From Longilinea arvoryzae (GTDB lineage Bacteria; Chloroflexota; Anaerolineae; Anaerolineales; Anaerolineaceae), in assembly GCF_001050235.1 (NCBI RefSeq), contig NZ_DF967973.1, positions 203,351 through 267,350 on the forward strand: a stretch of 64,000 nt of DNA, given 5' to 3'. Shown one piece after another: positions 28,501 through 35,386 of the stretch. How positions within the stretch are numbered: the stretch's first letter is position 1; each line of letters starts with the position of its first letter. Made by a program: the position numbers and the translations under genes. The notes below the pieces were generated by a model. It was not told the origin of the DNA and ran no database searches. It saw only the letters and a list, made by a program, of their open reading frames with translations.

Positions 28501-29699
28501 GCCACCCCCATGCGGTTACTGCGATCTATGACGCCAGCCAACTCATCCGTCAGTATTCGTATGATCAAAATGGAAATATGACCGAACGGATCGAAGGAAG
28601 CGATACTTATACCTTTAGTTATGATCCTGAAAACCATCTGATTTCTGCTTCGAAAAATGGTCTTGTTCTGGCGACCTATACTTACGACGGTGATGGGAAC
28701 AGGGTAATCGCCGTGGAGAACGGCGTCACTACTGTATACATTGGCGACTCCTACGAATGGCGATCAGATTCCTCAACCACAACCGAGGTGAAGTATTATT
28801 CAGCGGTTGGACAGCGCATTGCCATGCGCACCAACGGCGTGCTCACCTGGCTGCTGGGCGATCACCTGGGCAGCACTACGATAACGGCTAACGCGAATGG
28901 AACCCTCGCCAGCGAGCAAAAGTATACCGCCTGGGGGCAAACCCGCAGCGGATCGGTGGGCAATGACCGGCAGTACACCGGGCAGATCAGCGAATCGCAG
29001 CTTGGATTATATTTCTACAACGCCAGATTCTACGATCCGTACCTTAGCCGCTGGATCCAACCTGATTCGATTATTCCCAATGTGTATTATCCCCAGGATT
29101 GGGATCGGTTCTCTTATGTGAAGGGCAATCCAATCAAATATAATGACCCTTCTGGTCATTGTGTATGGGATGGATGTGTTCTTGAAACTGCTGCTGTCGG
29201 TGGATCTATTGTAATTGGGCCTGTCCTTGTGGTAGGGACATTTGCGCTTCTTGCGGTTGGGGCAGTTGTCTACATAACAAATCCAACAGTGCAAGAAAAT
29301 GTAAATCAAGCAATCTCGGGCTTTGCAGAAAATATTGAAAATTCTGTTAGTGATGCGACAGCAAAACTCAGGGATCTAGCAAAGACTACAAGACCTAAGC
29401 CTCTAACTTCGGATGAACAAGAAAAAATCGATCACCTTAACAATGATCTTGAGGATTTTCTTAATGAACATCCTGATTTAGCAGAAGAGGCAAAAAGAAA
29501 TGCAGACGGAGAGAAATTACAGTATGATCATCTTGGAGAAGCTGAGCAATTTATGAAGGGAGTTGAAAATGATATTCAACACTTACAACAAGTTCGGCGG
29601 TCACGCGATGCGGCTGGACAAAAGGCCATCGATGAAGCAATAAACACCGCTCAAGATTGGGTAAATCGTGTGAACAAATTACTACATGGTGACAAATGA
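22551..29699 (+). CDS. rhs: Giant secreted SpvB/Rhs-repeat polymorphic toxin
   Basis: The product is 2382 residues. It has an N-terminal signal peptide (~1-27), a Thr/Pro/Glu-rich stalk (~38-105) and a beta-rich region. An SpvB-like module (STFTGAATYSVPLTLPAGPG, ~367 on) leads into many YD/Rhs repeats (~1150-1750 and ~1985-2150). An inserted jelly-roll-like domain (~1750-1975) splits the repeats. The Rhs core end YNARFYDPYLSRWIQPD is at ~2155, followed by the variable C-terminus after YNDPSGH (~2200). The 180-residue tip has a hydrophobic hairpin-like segment and a helical end with YDHLGEAEQF; the toxin type is not certain. Rhs shells enclose the toxic tip and release it at D-P-x-G. The next gene overlaps by 4 bp and is the likely immunity gene. 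Base composition is lower in GC than its neighbours, suggesting transfer. Confidence 0.9.
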   Translation: MQRIVFIALSIALAFANVFPLGSFANSANISSSLQQVETITPSPTDQLSTETPTPEITPTATDEVTATPTSETTETETPTLEPTLTETATPEETAVIEEEPVDDLQAYFDVKVSPRFLRPGGSINLHYQLGVDPNESGNNYSLRIQAPPYLVVSEGEPFALNADGIIESVNPLDKANGKVHLDVLDEAIGGEAATILVQLFKDDELLSEQELTMVVAQHVSKAQGGEVSGAMGNSAKVIFPPDALPEDADVVVMDLGWEDDSITINSSGKPWHPFKIEAYAKNGEAIKHFDQEITIEYAYDPEEYAGNESVLYLSYFDEDAQTWEPLPGSVDMVNKRIIARSDHLTVLNPNYNNWQAAMLPSMAGWQVSTFTGAATYSVPLTLPAGPGGFQPSLELSYNSQEIDNAGISSQASWVGMGWSLDLPYIQRDNGGTWDNVNDDSFYIHMNGVSGLLIKGSDGYWHTEDISFPRIEVHGTLYNGGAWWEVWLQDGTRYQFGQVDGNNQPTAGYPFCWSDTNGGTIYKLTWRWAVSHIIDPNGKIIRYRYQRDQHYITGYSCYSNSSQQTTEYWLYPKEILYPNNAYRVVFNWGDRRDYYHSWSLYNYSSSRTAYMESRLNNIEIQHNPDSDAAFVDTEPIRRYLFTYSNDYDLGSGNTIIWPGHRWNETALSGYPNTNMTLTLKLFQEQTWGENSQWNGLPPYTFNYGTGVTADGVTYPDGDGLHLHWAENGYGGRVEFTYSPWACNVNDDNGDGATDCSYAWNSSLQNDPWKKMYGNFGGNAGDLGTTVNDYKYWYSWYDKSMAHPGAAYELHMMVERRYGSGTVPLQVFVDNGAGLQRTYLNTTITTNSGWHEFDIKYFLDGNSNTNLAMVDTHCGTGEIGCHLFQYQFRYLPTFYRVTEMKTIDQQSGTTYSSTYRYSGGKMNETLVGQYKNWMRNPPFTEFRGFNQVIETAPDGHKSIYSYWQGEERDTQGNWIGKHLQGRLKELRVTAANEAQVFQRTVYTYEPIYFDNVLIPYTKAGGFWTPIEVEFYWIRLISKEDYTHAGDINNFIGQKTVYDYDVTLQGGQQFGNITKQVEFEWKNSAWQPVRSIRTYYYPNVSSSLYLTGLQAFTQTFTCSTTPCVYDGTTLQGEIMYLYDSSTSYSTPPTQGIVTYQRTRIAQDQYSDVRFTYDAWGNRITSTSYTKPGTFSTPATEGAQTTTFCYGGGQPSGCPYDGHATYLLWTQDAIPSHPHVSNTYDLRTGNLLSQTDMNGQVSAAYYDDFGRLAKVIRPGDSVDSPTFRVEYIYQSPVWTTGSYGFSTRVYQKIDASTSTVLQKYYNGLGQLLQTRVIDASVNGATRDIIVDYAYDNLGRLWKQSMPRDVATGGDMAVQDFGTVVTTSYDAIGRTTTVRQPDNTATNYAYSISGNTLATTITDAKANATVQKTDVFGRLLSVLPAGYPANPGVSYAYDSLDRMTSATYSSWTTTIHYDWAGRKTSMTDPDTGTWLYVYDGASNLTRQTDAKGQRTCLYYDSLNRLIGKHYRGDDNCPSSPNFNVSYTYDFGANNIGYRTGMHDATGITSWNYNERGLMIDQTKQSSEYGYFLTQWTYYSNDAVKSMIYPGGNNGQPGETVNYTYNPQAALESMTSSTEGYVNEIVYDAAGRVGEMAMGNGATPTSSVIEKAYTYYPWTSQGGRLKVSSSALQSLTYTYDADGNITQMIDARSTGSETLDYTYDSLNRLETVTNAYSESIFYDTNGRISDRVMPDGISGSSFAENFSTKNTADWKWTSSATAPYTIENEQVAISQGNSDPDSSGVKRSATITESTTIQVRFKLSQTGTDARFFFGLSPTLPDPGCNPEEHCYMSFSSNDAVRLQSDYGLIFTPQPTRTYTSIYTFYNQAGLKEENGTFYYFQGHTNGVETQTTLLTNVQANTWYNLTINRGSGSVSGPLTITITQENDLTKTGTLTQTVSNIDWHFRHTIRSGTAYIDDYRETCGTLTYLYGSHPHAVTAIYDASQLIRQYSYDQNGNMTERIEGSDTYTFSYDPENHLISASKNGLVLATYTYDGDGNRVIAVENGVTTVYIGDSYEWRSDSSTTTEVKYYSAVGQRIAMRTNGVLTWLLGDHLGSTTITANANGTLASEQKYTAWGQTRSGSVGNDRQYTGQISESQLGLYFYNARFYDPYLSRWIQPDSIIPNVYYPQDWDRFSYVKGNPIKYNDPSGHCVWDGCVLETAAVGGSIVIGPVLVVGTFALLAVGAVVYITNPTVQENVNQAISGFAENIENSVSDATAKLRDLAKTTRPKPLTSDEQEKIDHLNNDLEDFLNEHPDLAEEAKRNADGEKLQYDHLGEAEQFMKGVENDIQHLQQVRRSRDAAGQKAIDEAINTAQDWVNRVNKLLHGDK

Positions 29700-30238
29700 A
29701 AAAAGAACTAGAGTTGCACAATTTGCTTGAAGAAGTTGTGGCTATCGCAAACGATCCAGGAGGAAAATTTTATGGAGCTGGATTATGGAAAAAATGCCAT
29801 AAATTAGTCGAGGCGCATTACTTACCTGCCAAAGATTTTTTCATCCAAGAATTAGATGATCCCAGATGGAATTGGCGAAGAGAGAGTGTGAGTTTACTTG
29901 GATATCATTATAAGTTGGATCAAAAAGTGATCAACAAAATTCAAGGTCTCCTTCTACATGATCCGGATTCCGGAGTCAGAATTGCATGCGCTTCCGTTTT
30001 AGGGAATCAATCTAAGCTTCCTGATATTGCTTTATTAGAAGCATTGGAGCATGATGCAAATGCTTTAGTTAAAGAATCTGCCTTTACGGCTATTCTGGAC
30101 CTAGCTGGTGTCCCTTTTAAAATCCGAGAGTATTATCTTCAAAAATTACGAGTTGGGGATTTATCGCCGACAGTAGACCAAATAAAAGAGATATTGGTCA
30201 TAGAAAATATCAATACGAATGATATATTCGATAAGTAG
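29696..30238 (+). CDS. HEAT-repeat protein, probable Rhs immunity
   Basis: The product is 180 residues. It contains two to three HEAT-like helical repeats (DPRWNWRRESVSLLGYH, DPDSGVRIACASVLGNQ, DANALVKESAFTAILDLAG) at ~60-145. Its ATG overlaps the rhs stop (ATGA, 29696-29699), so the two are translated together, the standard arrangement of toxin and immunity genes. HEAT/ARM proteins act as immunity proteins for several polymorphic toxins. No signal peptide is present, so it would act in the cytoplasm. The composition is AT-rich like the rhs tip. The immunity role is inferred from position and fold. Confidence 0.72.
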   Translation: MKKELELHNLLEEVVAIANDPGGKFYGAGLWKKCHKLVEAHYLPAKDFFIQELDDPRWNWRRESVSLLGYHYKLDQKVINKIQGLLLHDPDSGVRIACASVLGNQSKLPDIALLEALEHDANALVKESAFTAILDLAGVPFKIREYYLQKLRVGDLSPTVDQIKEILVIENINTNDIFDK

Positions 30239-30295
30239 GTAAGTTGCATATGGATCTACCGCTTATTTTCCCACCATGACAGCGCGTGTCCATGC

Positions 30296-30412
30296 GACAG
30301 GGTGCTTCGTGAGGTTGGTCACAGACGGCGGCGACGCGGCCTGCCCGAAGGTGTGCAAGGACCGAGCGCGACCTGTGCGACGGTCGGAGACTCGGGGGAA
30401 AAAGACACGTGC
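30296..30412 (+). repeat. ~120-140 bp rhs-island repeat, copy 1
   Basis: The copy begins ACAGGGTGCTTCGTGAGG and includes GACGGTCGGAGACTCGGGGG. It is highly similar to copies at 33037-33175 and 34201-34342. It separates the first immunity gene from the orphan rhs tip. A 20-bp piece of the same repeat (ACAGGGTGCTTCGCGAGG) is also found inside the orphan rhs frame at ~30588-30605. Confidence 0.75.
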
Positions 30413-31581
30413 GGTCAGCGGCCTTCCGCGTCCAGGGCGTCGACCGGGTTGGAAATGCCGGTGCCTGGTTGGAAACGACAACGACCACAACCTATGCCGT
30501 GACCAAATATTATTCCCTGGCCGGGCAGCGCGTGGCCATGCGAAAGGGCGGAAGCGTATATTACCTCTACGGCGATCACCTTCCCTTACAGGGTGCTTCG
30601 CGAGGTTCGACCAGCCTGATCACGGACGCCAATGGTTCGTCGGTCTCAGAAACACGATACGAGCCCTACGGGCAGGTCTACTGGCAGTGGGGCGCGACGC
30701 AGACGGACTTCGGATATACGGGTCAGCGCTTGGACGGCTTCGGGTTGATGGATTACAACGCCAGATTCTACGATCCGTATTTAGCGCGCTTCATCCAGGC
30801 AGATACGATCATTCCGCAGCCGGGCAATCCACAGGCGTGGGATCGATATAGTTATACGTACAATAATCCGGTCAATTATACAGATTCTACCGGCCATTCA
30901 GTTTGTGATGAATATGGTAACTGCTACATGAAATATGGAGAAAGAATTCCAAATAAGAGTAAAACCATGCCAAACATTAATATTATCTATTCTGGGGTAC
31001 CATTTATTGATGTGATTAGATACCCGACAAATGGTGGAAATGTTACAACTAATTTTGGTTCACATAACACGTGTGATTATGGTAACTACAAGAATATTGG
31101 TAAAGGGGGATATTCAAAGGAAGACTACTTAGCTGATTGGGGTATTCATCCTGGTGTGGATATCGGGAAACCAGAGAACGACACCAATATATATTCGATA
31201 TATCCCGGGATTGTTGTTTTTGTGGGTGAGGATGATAAAAATGGTGGGAATAAGGTAGTGATACGTCATTTTTATAATGGTAAATCGTATTATTCAATGT
31301 ATTATCATCTGGCTAGTTCTGCGGTTGAAGTTGGGGATATGGTAAATAGAGGATATGTAGTTGGAGTAATGGGAAACACAGGAACTAGTGATCTCCATCT
31401 CCATTTTGAGGTGAGGACTCAATCAGGTGTTGGCTCACAAAATAATAGTAGTGTGTTTGTTTTTCCTGGGGCTGCGAGTCAATGGTGGGCAAATAGTGCA
31501 TCTGAACTACAATCTAATTGGATTGATATTTCTCCTCGGTTTGGCGGTTATGATGACTTCATGCCAGTAGAATGGAGATAA
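30409..31581 (+). CDS. Orphan Rhs C-terminal tip with LytM/M23 peptidase
   Basis: The frame is open for 390 codons but lacks a credible start (GTG at 30409 inside the repeat). It is best seen as a displaced rhs tip that needs recombination onto the full rhs gene for expression. Residues ~25-165 are the Rhs core end (AGQRVAMRKGG, YNARFYDPYLARFIQADTII) and the break YTDSTGH. The tip (~168-390) is an M23/LytM metallopeptidase: H-P-G-V-D-I-G-K (~243-250) and D-L-H-L-H-F-E-V (~325-332) supply the zinc ligands. It would cut peptidoglycan cross-bridges. The core has a small insertion (GDHLPLQGASRGSTSL) where other Rhs proteins read GDHLGSTS; this insertion matches the start of the neighbouring repeat. 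The following lipoprotein is its likely immunity partner. Confidence 0.7.
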   Translation: MRSAAFRVQGVDRVGNAGAWLETTTTTTYAVTKYYSLAGQRVAMRKGGSVYYLYGDHLPLQGASRGSTSLITDANGSSVSETRYEPYGQVYWQWGATQTDFGYTGQRLDGFGLMDYNARFYDPYLARFIQADTIIPQPGNPQAWDRYSYTYNNPVNYTDSTGHSVCDEYGNCYMKYGERIPNKSKTMPNINIIYSGVPFIDVIRYPTNGGNVTTNFGSHNTCDYGNYKNIGKGGYSKEDYLADWGIHPGVDIGKPENDTNIYSIYPGIVVFVGEDDKNGGNKVVIRHFYNGKSYYSMYYHLASSAVEVGDMVNRGYVVGVMGNTGTSDLHLHFEVRTQSGVGSQNNSSVFVFPGAASQWWANSASELQSNWIDISPRFGGYDDFMPVEWR

Positions 31582-31583
31582 GA

Positions 31584-32864
31584 ATGATCAAAACAATTCA
31601 TAACCGAAAAGTAGAGTATCTTGTATTATTATTGTTGGTCATCAGTGGATGTAACTATTCTTCATTACAGGATAATCAAATACCTGCAGATACAAATGAT
31701 AAAATAGCCCCGAGCTCTTCAATAGGACCGTTATCCACAAGGCAAACTGTGGATCGATCCACGATTTCAACAGAGCAGCAAATTCAAAGGAAGATTGCTT
31801 TAACAATGACACGGACCGATTCTATTTTTGACGCAATGTTCTTTTTTGATCATGATTTAAATTTGGTAAATTCAATCGATACTGAAACTTATCCATATCT
31901 TTCCTCGATGGGTTGTCAGGTGATCAATATTTCCGACGATCAAAGGGGATTTGTTATTACAACCAGAGATTTCAATGGGAATATTCTCAAGAGAGCAGTG
32001 GCGCTGGAAAAACGGAATAAAGATGATCGGATTTTTGGTTATTCCATATCTCCATCTGAACAGTGGATCGCTTATCTGGTTATCACCGGCGATTGGGGTA
32101 TGTCGTACGACGAGGCTGAGATTCAAGATGTAAGGCTTCTCAAAATTGATGCGGGAATACCCCAAACCGCAAAACTCCTGACAATTCACGGTGGCGCAAG
32201 AGCTAACCTGGTGATTTGGTCCCCAGACAATCATTACCTTGCCTATACGGATTTCGATGAAAACAAAAGCGTACAAGCCTTCATGTATGATTTGTTGACT
32301 GGCGAAAGCCTTCAAATTTCTCACTTTGGAAATGAAAAGGAAACCGAACAAATCATTGACCTTAAATGGTCAATTGATTCGAAGTACCTGGCAATTGCGA
32401 CATCCGTGAATGTGGGAAAAAAGGATGGAAAGAGTAATACCGGAGCGGTACATTTATTCAGGGTTTCAGATAATAATCTTCAAACGCTGAATCTGAAAAT
32501 GAAGGATGTCAGAAATGCGGAAATACAGTGGGGGGATGCACATCGTTTATTAGTGCTATTAATAACACAGAAAAATATCCAAACCAATCCGGACTTTGCG
32601 TTAATATGGTTTGATGTAGAGAAGAACGCAATATCACGAAAACTAACCCAGATGGAATTGGGAATAAATCAGGTGTTTTCGGCTTTGCCACTGACCGATG
32701 ATCTTAATCAAACGTTAATAGAAGGTTCTTCGGCTCCTTATTTATTCATTTACAATTATGAAAAAGGTGAGTTGATCAATAAGGAGCAGAAATTGATGGA
32801 TGGACTTTATCAATTCGTCGAGACTTCCAGCGGTTTTCTACGATCACCCGGATGTAAAGAATGA
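31584..32864 (+). CDS. Lipoprotein with propeller-like repeats, probable immunity
   Basis: The product is 426 residues. A lipobox ISGC (Cys23) puts it on the outer face of the membrane. The mature protein has WD40/TolB-like blades (SPSEQWIAYLVI, WSPDNHYLAYTDFD, WSIDSKYLAIATS), suggesting a beta-propeller. It starts 2 bp after the stop of the M23-bearing rhs tip. An extracytoplasmic lipoprotein is the expected location for immunity against a peptidoglycan hydrolase, so I infer an immunity role. The start at 31584 has GGAGATAAGA upstream. A terminator follows at 32878. Confidence 0.7.
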   Translation: MIKTIHNRKVEYLVLLLLVISGCNYSSLQDNQIPADTNDKIAPSSSIGPLSTRQTVDRSTISTEQQIQRKIALTMTRTDSIFDAMFFFDHDLNLVNSIDTETYPYLSSMGCQVINISDDQRGFVITTRDFNGNILKRAVALEKRNKDDRIFGYSISPSEQWIAYLVITGDWGMSYDEAEIQDVRLLKIDAGIPQTAKLLTIHGGARANLVIWSPDNHYLAYTDFDENKSVQAFMYDLLTGESLQISHFGNEKETEQIIDLKWSIDSKYLAIATSVNVGKKDGKSNTGAVHLFRVSDNNLQTLNLKMKDVRNAEIQWGDAHRLLVLLITQKNIQTNPDFALIWFDVEKNAISRKLTQMELGINQVFSALPLTDDLNQTLIEGSSAPYLFIYNYEKGELINKEQKLMDGLYQFVETSSGFLRSPGCKE

Positions 32865-32877
32865 TGTGCAGTGAGTA

Positions 32878-32918
32878 GGGTGCATTCGGTTTTTGAATGC
32901 ATCCATTCTTTTTTCGTT
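32878..32918 (+). terminator. Terminator after the lipoprotein gene
   Basis: The stem GGGTGCATTC / GAATGCATCC (one mismatch) with a 7-nt loop is followed by ATTCTTTTTTCG. Confidence 0.75.
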
Positions 32919-32976
32919 CTATAATTTCTTATGCAATCAATGATAGCCGCTTCGATTATCGTTTCACCGTGGCAGC

Positions 32977-33030
32977 CGGCGCATTGCCATGCGCACCAAT
33001 GAAGCGCTCACCTGGCTGCTGGGTGATCAC
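32977..33030 (+). pseudogene. rhs core remnant ending at GDH codons
   Basis: About 54 bp are nearly identical to the rhs gene at 28812-28866, encoding I-A-M-R-T-N-x-x-L-T-W-L-L-G-D-H. The remnant stops exactly at the GATCAC codons and is followed by the rhs-island repeat copy 2. It marks an eroded displaced rhs tip. Confidence 0.7.
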
Positions 33031-33036
33031 AGGCCT

Positions 33037-33175
33037 TGAAAGGATGCTTCGTGAGGTTGGTCACAGACGCCAGTGGCGCGGCCTGCCCGGAGGGTGCAAA
33101 GATCGAGCGCAACCTGAGCGACGGTCGGAGACTCGGGGGAAATGACGCGCACGGTCGGAGACCGGCGCGAGCGAG
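33037..33175 (+). repeat. rhs-island repeat, copy 2
   Basis: Starting AGGATGCTTCGTGAGGTTGG and containing GACGGTCGGAGACTCGGGGG, it follows an rhs remnant and ends just before the next lipoprotein gene. It is the same family as copies at 30296 and 34201. Confidence 0.75.
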
Positions 33176-33207
33176 ACCGGGCGACCCTGATGAAGGAGGT
33201 CATAAAA

Positions 33208-34086
33208 GTGAAAAAGGTGTCCTTGAATATTTACCTTATCATCGTAGCTTTATTTACATCGAGTTGCAGCTCTGCGGCATCAACAGTGCAGCCTGCATCG
33301 ACAGCAGCAAATCCGGTCCAGTCTGCGACCGCGCCTCTGACGCCAACTAGCACCAGCTCCCCTGTGCCAACGACGACGCCAACCATTGAGGCCACGTTGG
33401 AATCGATGGCTACCAGGGAGACGATTGCAGCTTATATCGATAAGGGTGAAAATTGTGAAACTCCCTGTTTCCTCGGCATTTATCCTGGAAAGACCACCCT
33501 TCGTGAAATGACAGGGATTCTTACACATCTTGGCCTTCCCATTTCGAAAATAAGCGATAAAGGCGTAGATTATTATGGGATCGACTATGAACTGGATAAT
33601 CGTTTATCGATGAATGTGACGTTCATTGTTCAGGACCAACAGGTGAAGAATGTAAAAATGGATATTAGTATGGATACTTCAGAGGTTAGTGACGCGCGAA
33701 ATTGGCCGGCTTTCTCACCGGAGACATTGATTGATCGGTATGGGACGCCGTCGGAGGTGACTCTTGCCACAGATTGGGGACCGCGTTCATATTTCGAGAT
33801 GAATATCTATTTTGCTTCAGTGGATCTAATCGTTGAATATAATGGGTATAACTTAATATCAAGGCCTAGTAATTCAATGGTTATTTGTCCTCTGCGAACT
33901 CCGTTTGAATATTTACGAATTTGGATGGGAAAAGATCCTCAATATCCGCCAATGGAGGCTGTTTCATTTGAAAAAGCGACCTCATTGACTATGGAAGATT
34001 TTGCGGAGTTAATGACCGGAGACCCCGATCAGGCTTGCTTCACAATGAATGAAGAAGTCATTCCAAAGCTCAGAGAAAACCCCTGA
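33208..34086 (+). CDS. Lipoprotein, possible orphan immunity protein
   Basis: The product is 292 residues. A lipobox TSSC (Cys20) follows a short signal; a Thr/Ser/Pro linker (~21-65) precedes a mixed alpha/beta domain with C-E-T-P-C-F-L-G-I (~88-96) and a late D-Q-A-C-F. I do not recognise the family. The GTG at 33208 is chosen because AAGGAGG lies 8 nt upstream; the in-frame ATG at 33190 overlaps that site. It sits between two rhs remnant/repeat units in the same pattern as the M23 tip's partner, so it may protect against a toxin tip that has been lost or eroded. Confidence 0.6.
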   Translation: MKKVSLNIYLIIVALFTSSCSSAASTVQPASTAANPVQSATAPLTPTSTSSPVPTTTPTIEATLESMATRETIAAYIDKGENCETPCFLGIYPGKTTLREMTGILTHLGLPISKISDKGVDYYGIDYELDNRLSMNVTFIVQDQQVKNVKMDISMDTSEVSDARNWPAFSPETLIDRYGTPSEVTLATDWGPRSYFEMNIYFASVDLIVEYNGYNLISRPSNSMVICPLRTPFEYLRIWMGKDPQYPPMEAVSFEKATSLTMEDFAELMTGDPDQACFTMNEEVIPKLRENP

Positions 34087-34158
34087 AAAATAATGAGGTA
34101 ACCGTAGATTGCAGCAAGATTTTGGAATTATTCCATCATTCGTGGATGCATTGTATCG

Positions 34159-34192
34159 GCAACGGTGTGCTCACCTGCTGTTGGGCGACCAC
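34159..34192 (+). pseudogene. rhs core remnant (second)
   Basis: About 34 bp resemble the rhs segment encoding N-G-V-L-T-W-L-L-G-D-H, with one base deleted. It ends at the GACCAC codons directly before repeat copy 3, repeating the arrangement at 32977-33175. Confidence 0.6.
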
Positions 34193-34200
34193 CGGCCCTG

Positions 34201-34342
34201 ACAGGATGCTTCGCGAGCCTGGTCACAGACGCCAGCGCGCGGCCAGCCCGGAGGGGTGCAAGGATCGAGCGCGACCTGTGTGACGGTCGGAGACTCGGGA
34301 GAGAGAGGACACGCTCGAAAACCGGCGCGAGCAAGGACGCTC
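34201..34342 (+). repeat. rhs-island repeat, copy 3
   Basis: It begins ACAGGATGCTTCGCGAGCC and contains GACGGTCGGAGACTCGGGAG. It ends at the start codon of the HEAT-repeat gene at 34343, which lacks any other recognisable ribosome site. Confidence 0.75.
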
Positions 34343-35056
34343 ATGAACAACGATCTCGGTCAACACATACTTTCGGCTATTGAGAAAACCGCCCCCGAAA
34401 TCCGCGATCGGATCGAGCGGCAGATCGACGAAACCCGCGGTCAGGGACTGGATGCTTTTGAAGCCCTCCTGAAAGCAGCCCAAACCCAGGGTGGGGATGC
34501 GGACCTGCGTGCGGTCGTCTGTTGGATCCTCGGGCAGCTTGGCAAAAAAAAGGCTGCTTCTGCCCTCATCGCGGCCCTCGACAGCCCGGCGACGAACGTC
34601 GTCCAAGAGGCCGCCAGGTCTCTGGGATTGATCCGAACTAAAAAAGCCTTGCAGCCACTGATTGCCGTGTTGCAGCGGTCAGAAAATCCCGATCAGCAAG
34701 AGGCCGCCGCCTATGGATTGGGGATCCTGGGAGACAAGCGGGTCGTCGGAACTTTGGTCCGAACCTTGGAAAACCCGGAAGTAAGCCCGCGGGTACGCGG
34801 GTATTGCGCCGAGGCATTAGCCAACCTGGGGGATCCGATGGCATCTTTCACACTTCTGGCTATGCTCGACGATCCTGCGGTGGAAGTACGCTTCTGGTCT
34901 GCATACGCCCTGGGTGAACTGAAGGAGCAGCGGGCGATCCCCAGGCTTGAGCACCTGGCGAAGACGGACCAGGCCGAACTGCCGGGTTGGGGGACAGTCA
35001 GCGCAGAAGCTGCGGAATCATTGGCCCTGATCAGATCCAGTTCACCTCTTGGATAA
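34343..35056 (+). CDS. HEAT-repeat protein, possible orphan immunity
   Basis: The product is 237 residues. Five to six regular PBS/HEAT repeats span ~45-225 (LRAVVCWILGQLGKKKAASA, NVVQEAARSLGLIRTKKALQ, DQQEAAAYGLGILGDKRVVG, RVRGYCAEALANLGDP, VEVRFWSAYALGELKEQRAI). Such solenoids bind proteins or act as phycobilin-lyase-like scaffolds. In this island, last after an rhs remnant and repeat, an immunity function parallel to the HEAT gene at 29696 is likely. Its composition is GC-rich, unlike the first HEAT gene, so the two were probably acquired separately. The start at 34343 gives the expected helical N-terminus. Confidence 0.65.
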   Translation: MNNDLGQHILSAIEKTAPEIRDRIERQIDETRGQGLDAFEALLKAAQTQGGDADLRAVVCWILGQLGKKKAASALIAALDSPATNVVQEAARSLGLIRTKKALQPLIAVLQRSENPDQQEAAAYGLGILGDKRVVGTLVRTLENPEVSPRVRGYCAEALANLGDPMASFTLLAMLDDPAVEVRFWSAYALGELKEQRAIPRLEHLAKTDQAELPGWGTVSAEAAESLALIRSSSPLG

Positions 35057-35201
35057 GTTTATTAGGGCTATGCTGAGGTTATGAAGAATGGGAATACAAC
35101 TGGCACACTCGAATCCCCACGCGAGCGAGGCCGCCCGTTCTCTTCCCCGCCTCTCTTCTCATCCTCTTCATCCTCCCCATCCCTCTCTCTTCTCTTCCCT
35201 C

Positions 35202-35230
35202 TTGACATCCCGCCCCGTCTGCTATACAAT
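35202..35230 (+). promoter_or_regulatory. Promoter of the ABC exporter operon
   Basis: A -35 TTGACA (35202-35207) and -10 TACAAT (35225-35230) have a 17-bp spacer, ~155 bp before the ATPase start. Upstream of it, 35057-35200 is a pyrimidine-rich CTCTTCATCC-type spacer with no gene. Confidence 0.65.
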
Positions 35231-35386
35231 TCATTCAATGATACATTGATACAATTCTTAACGCCAGGATTTCCCCTATCCGTTCGACCAGGGCCGATTT
35301 AGCCCGGCGGTGGATGCAACGGGGACAAATGCGAAGTATAAATTCCCCTGGCGTTGAATTGCGCCAAAGTTCACAAAGAGGAATTC

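Noticed and set aside
32897..33145. Short frame with an N-terminal hydrophobic segment
   Set aside because: It runs through a terminator tail, an rhs remnant and repeat copy 2; no coherent protein.
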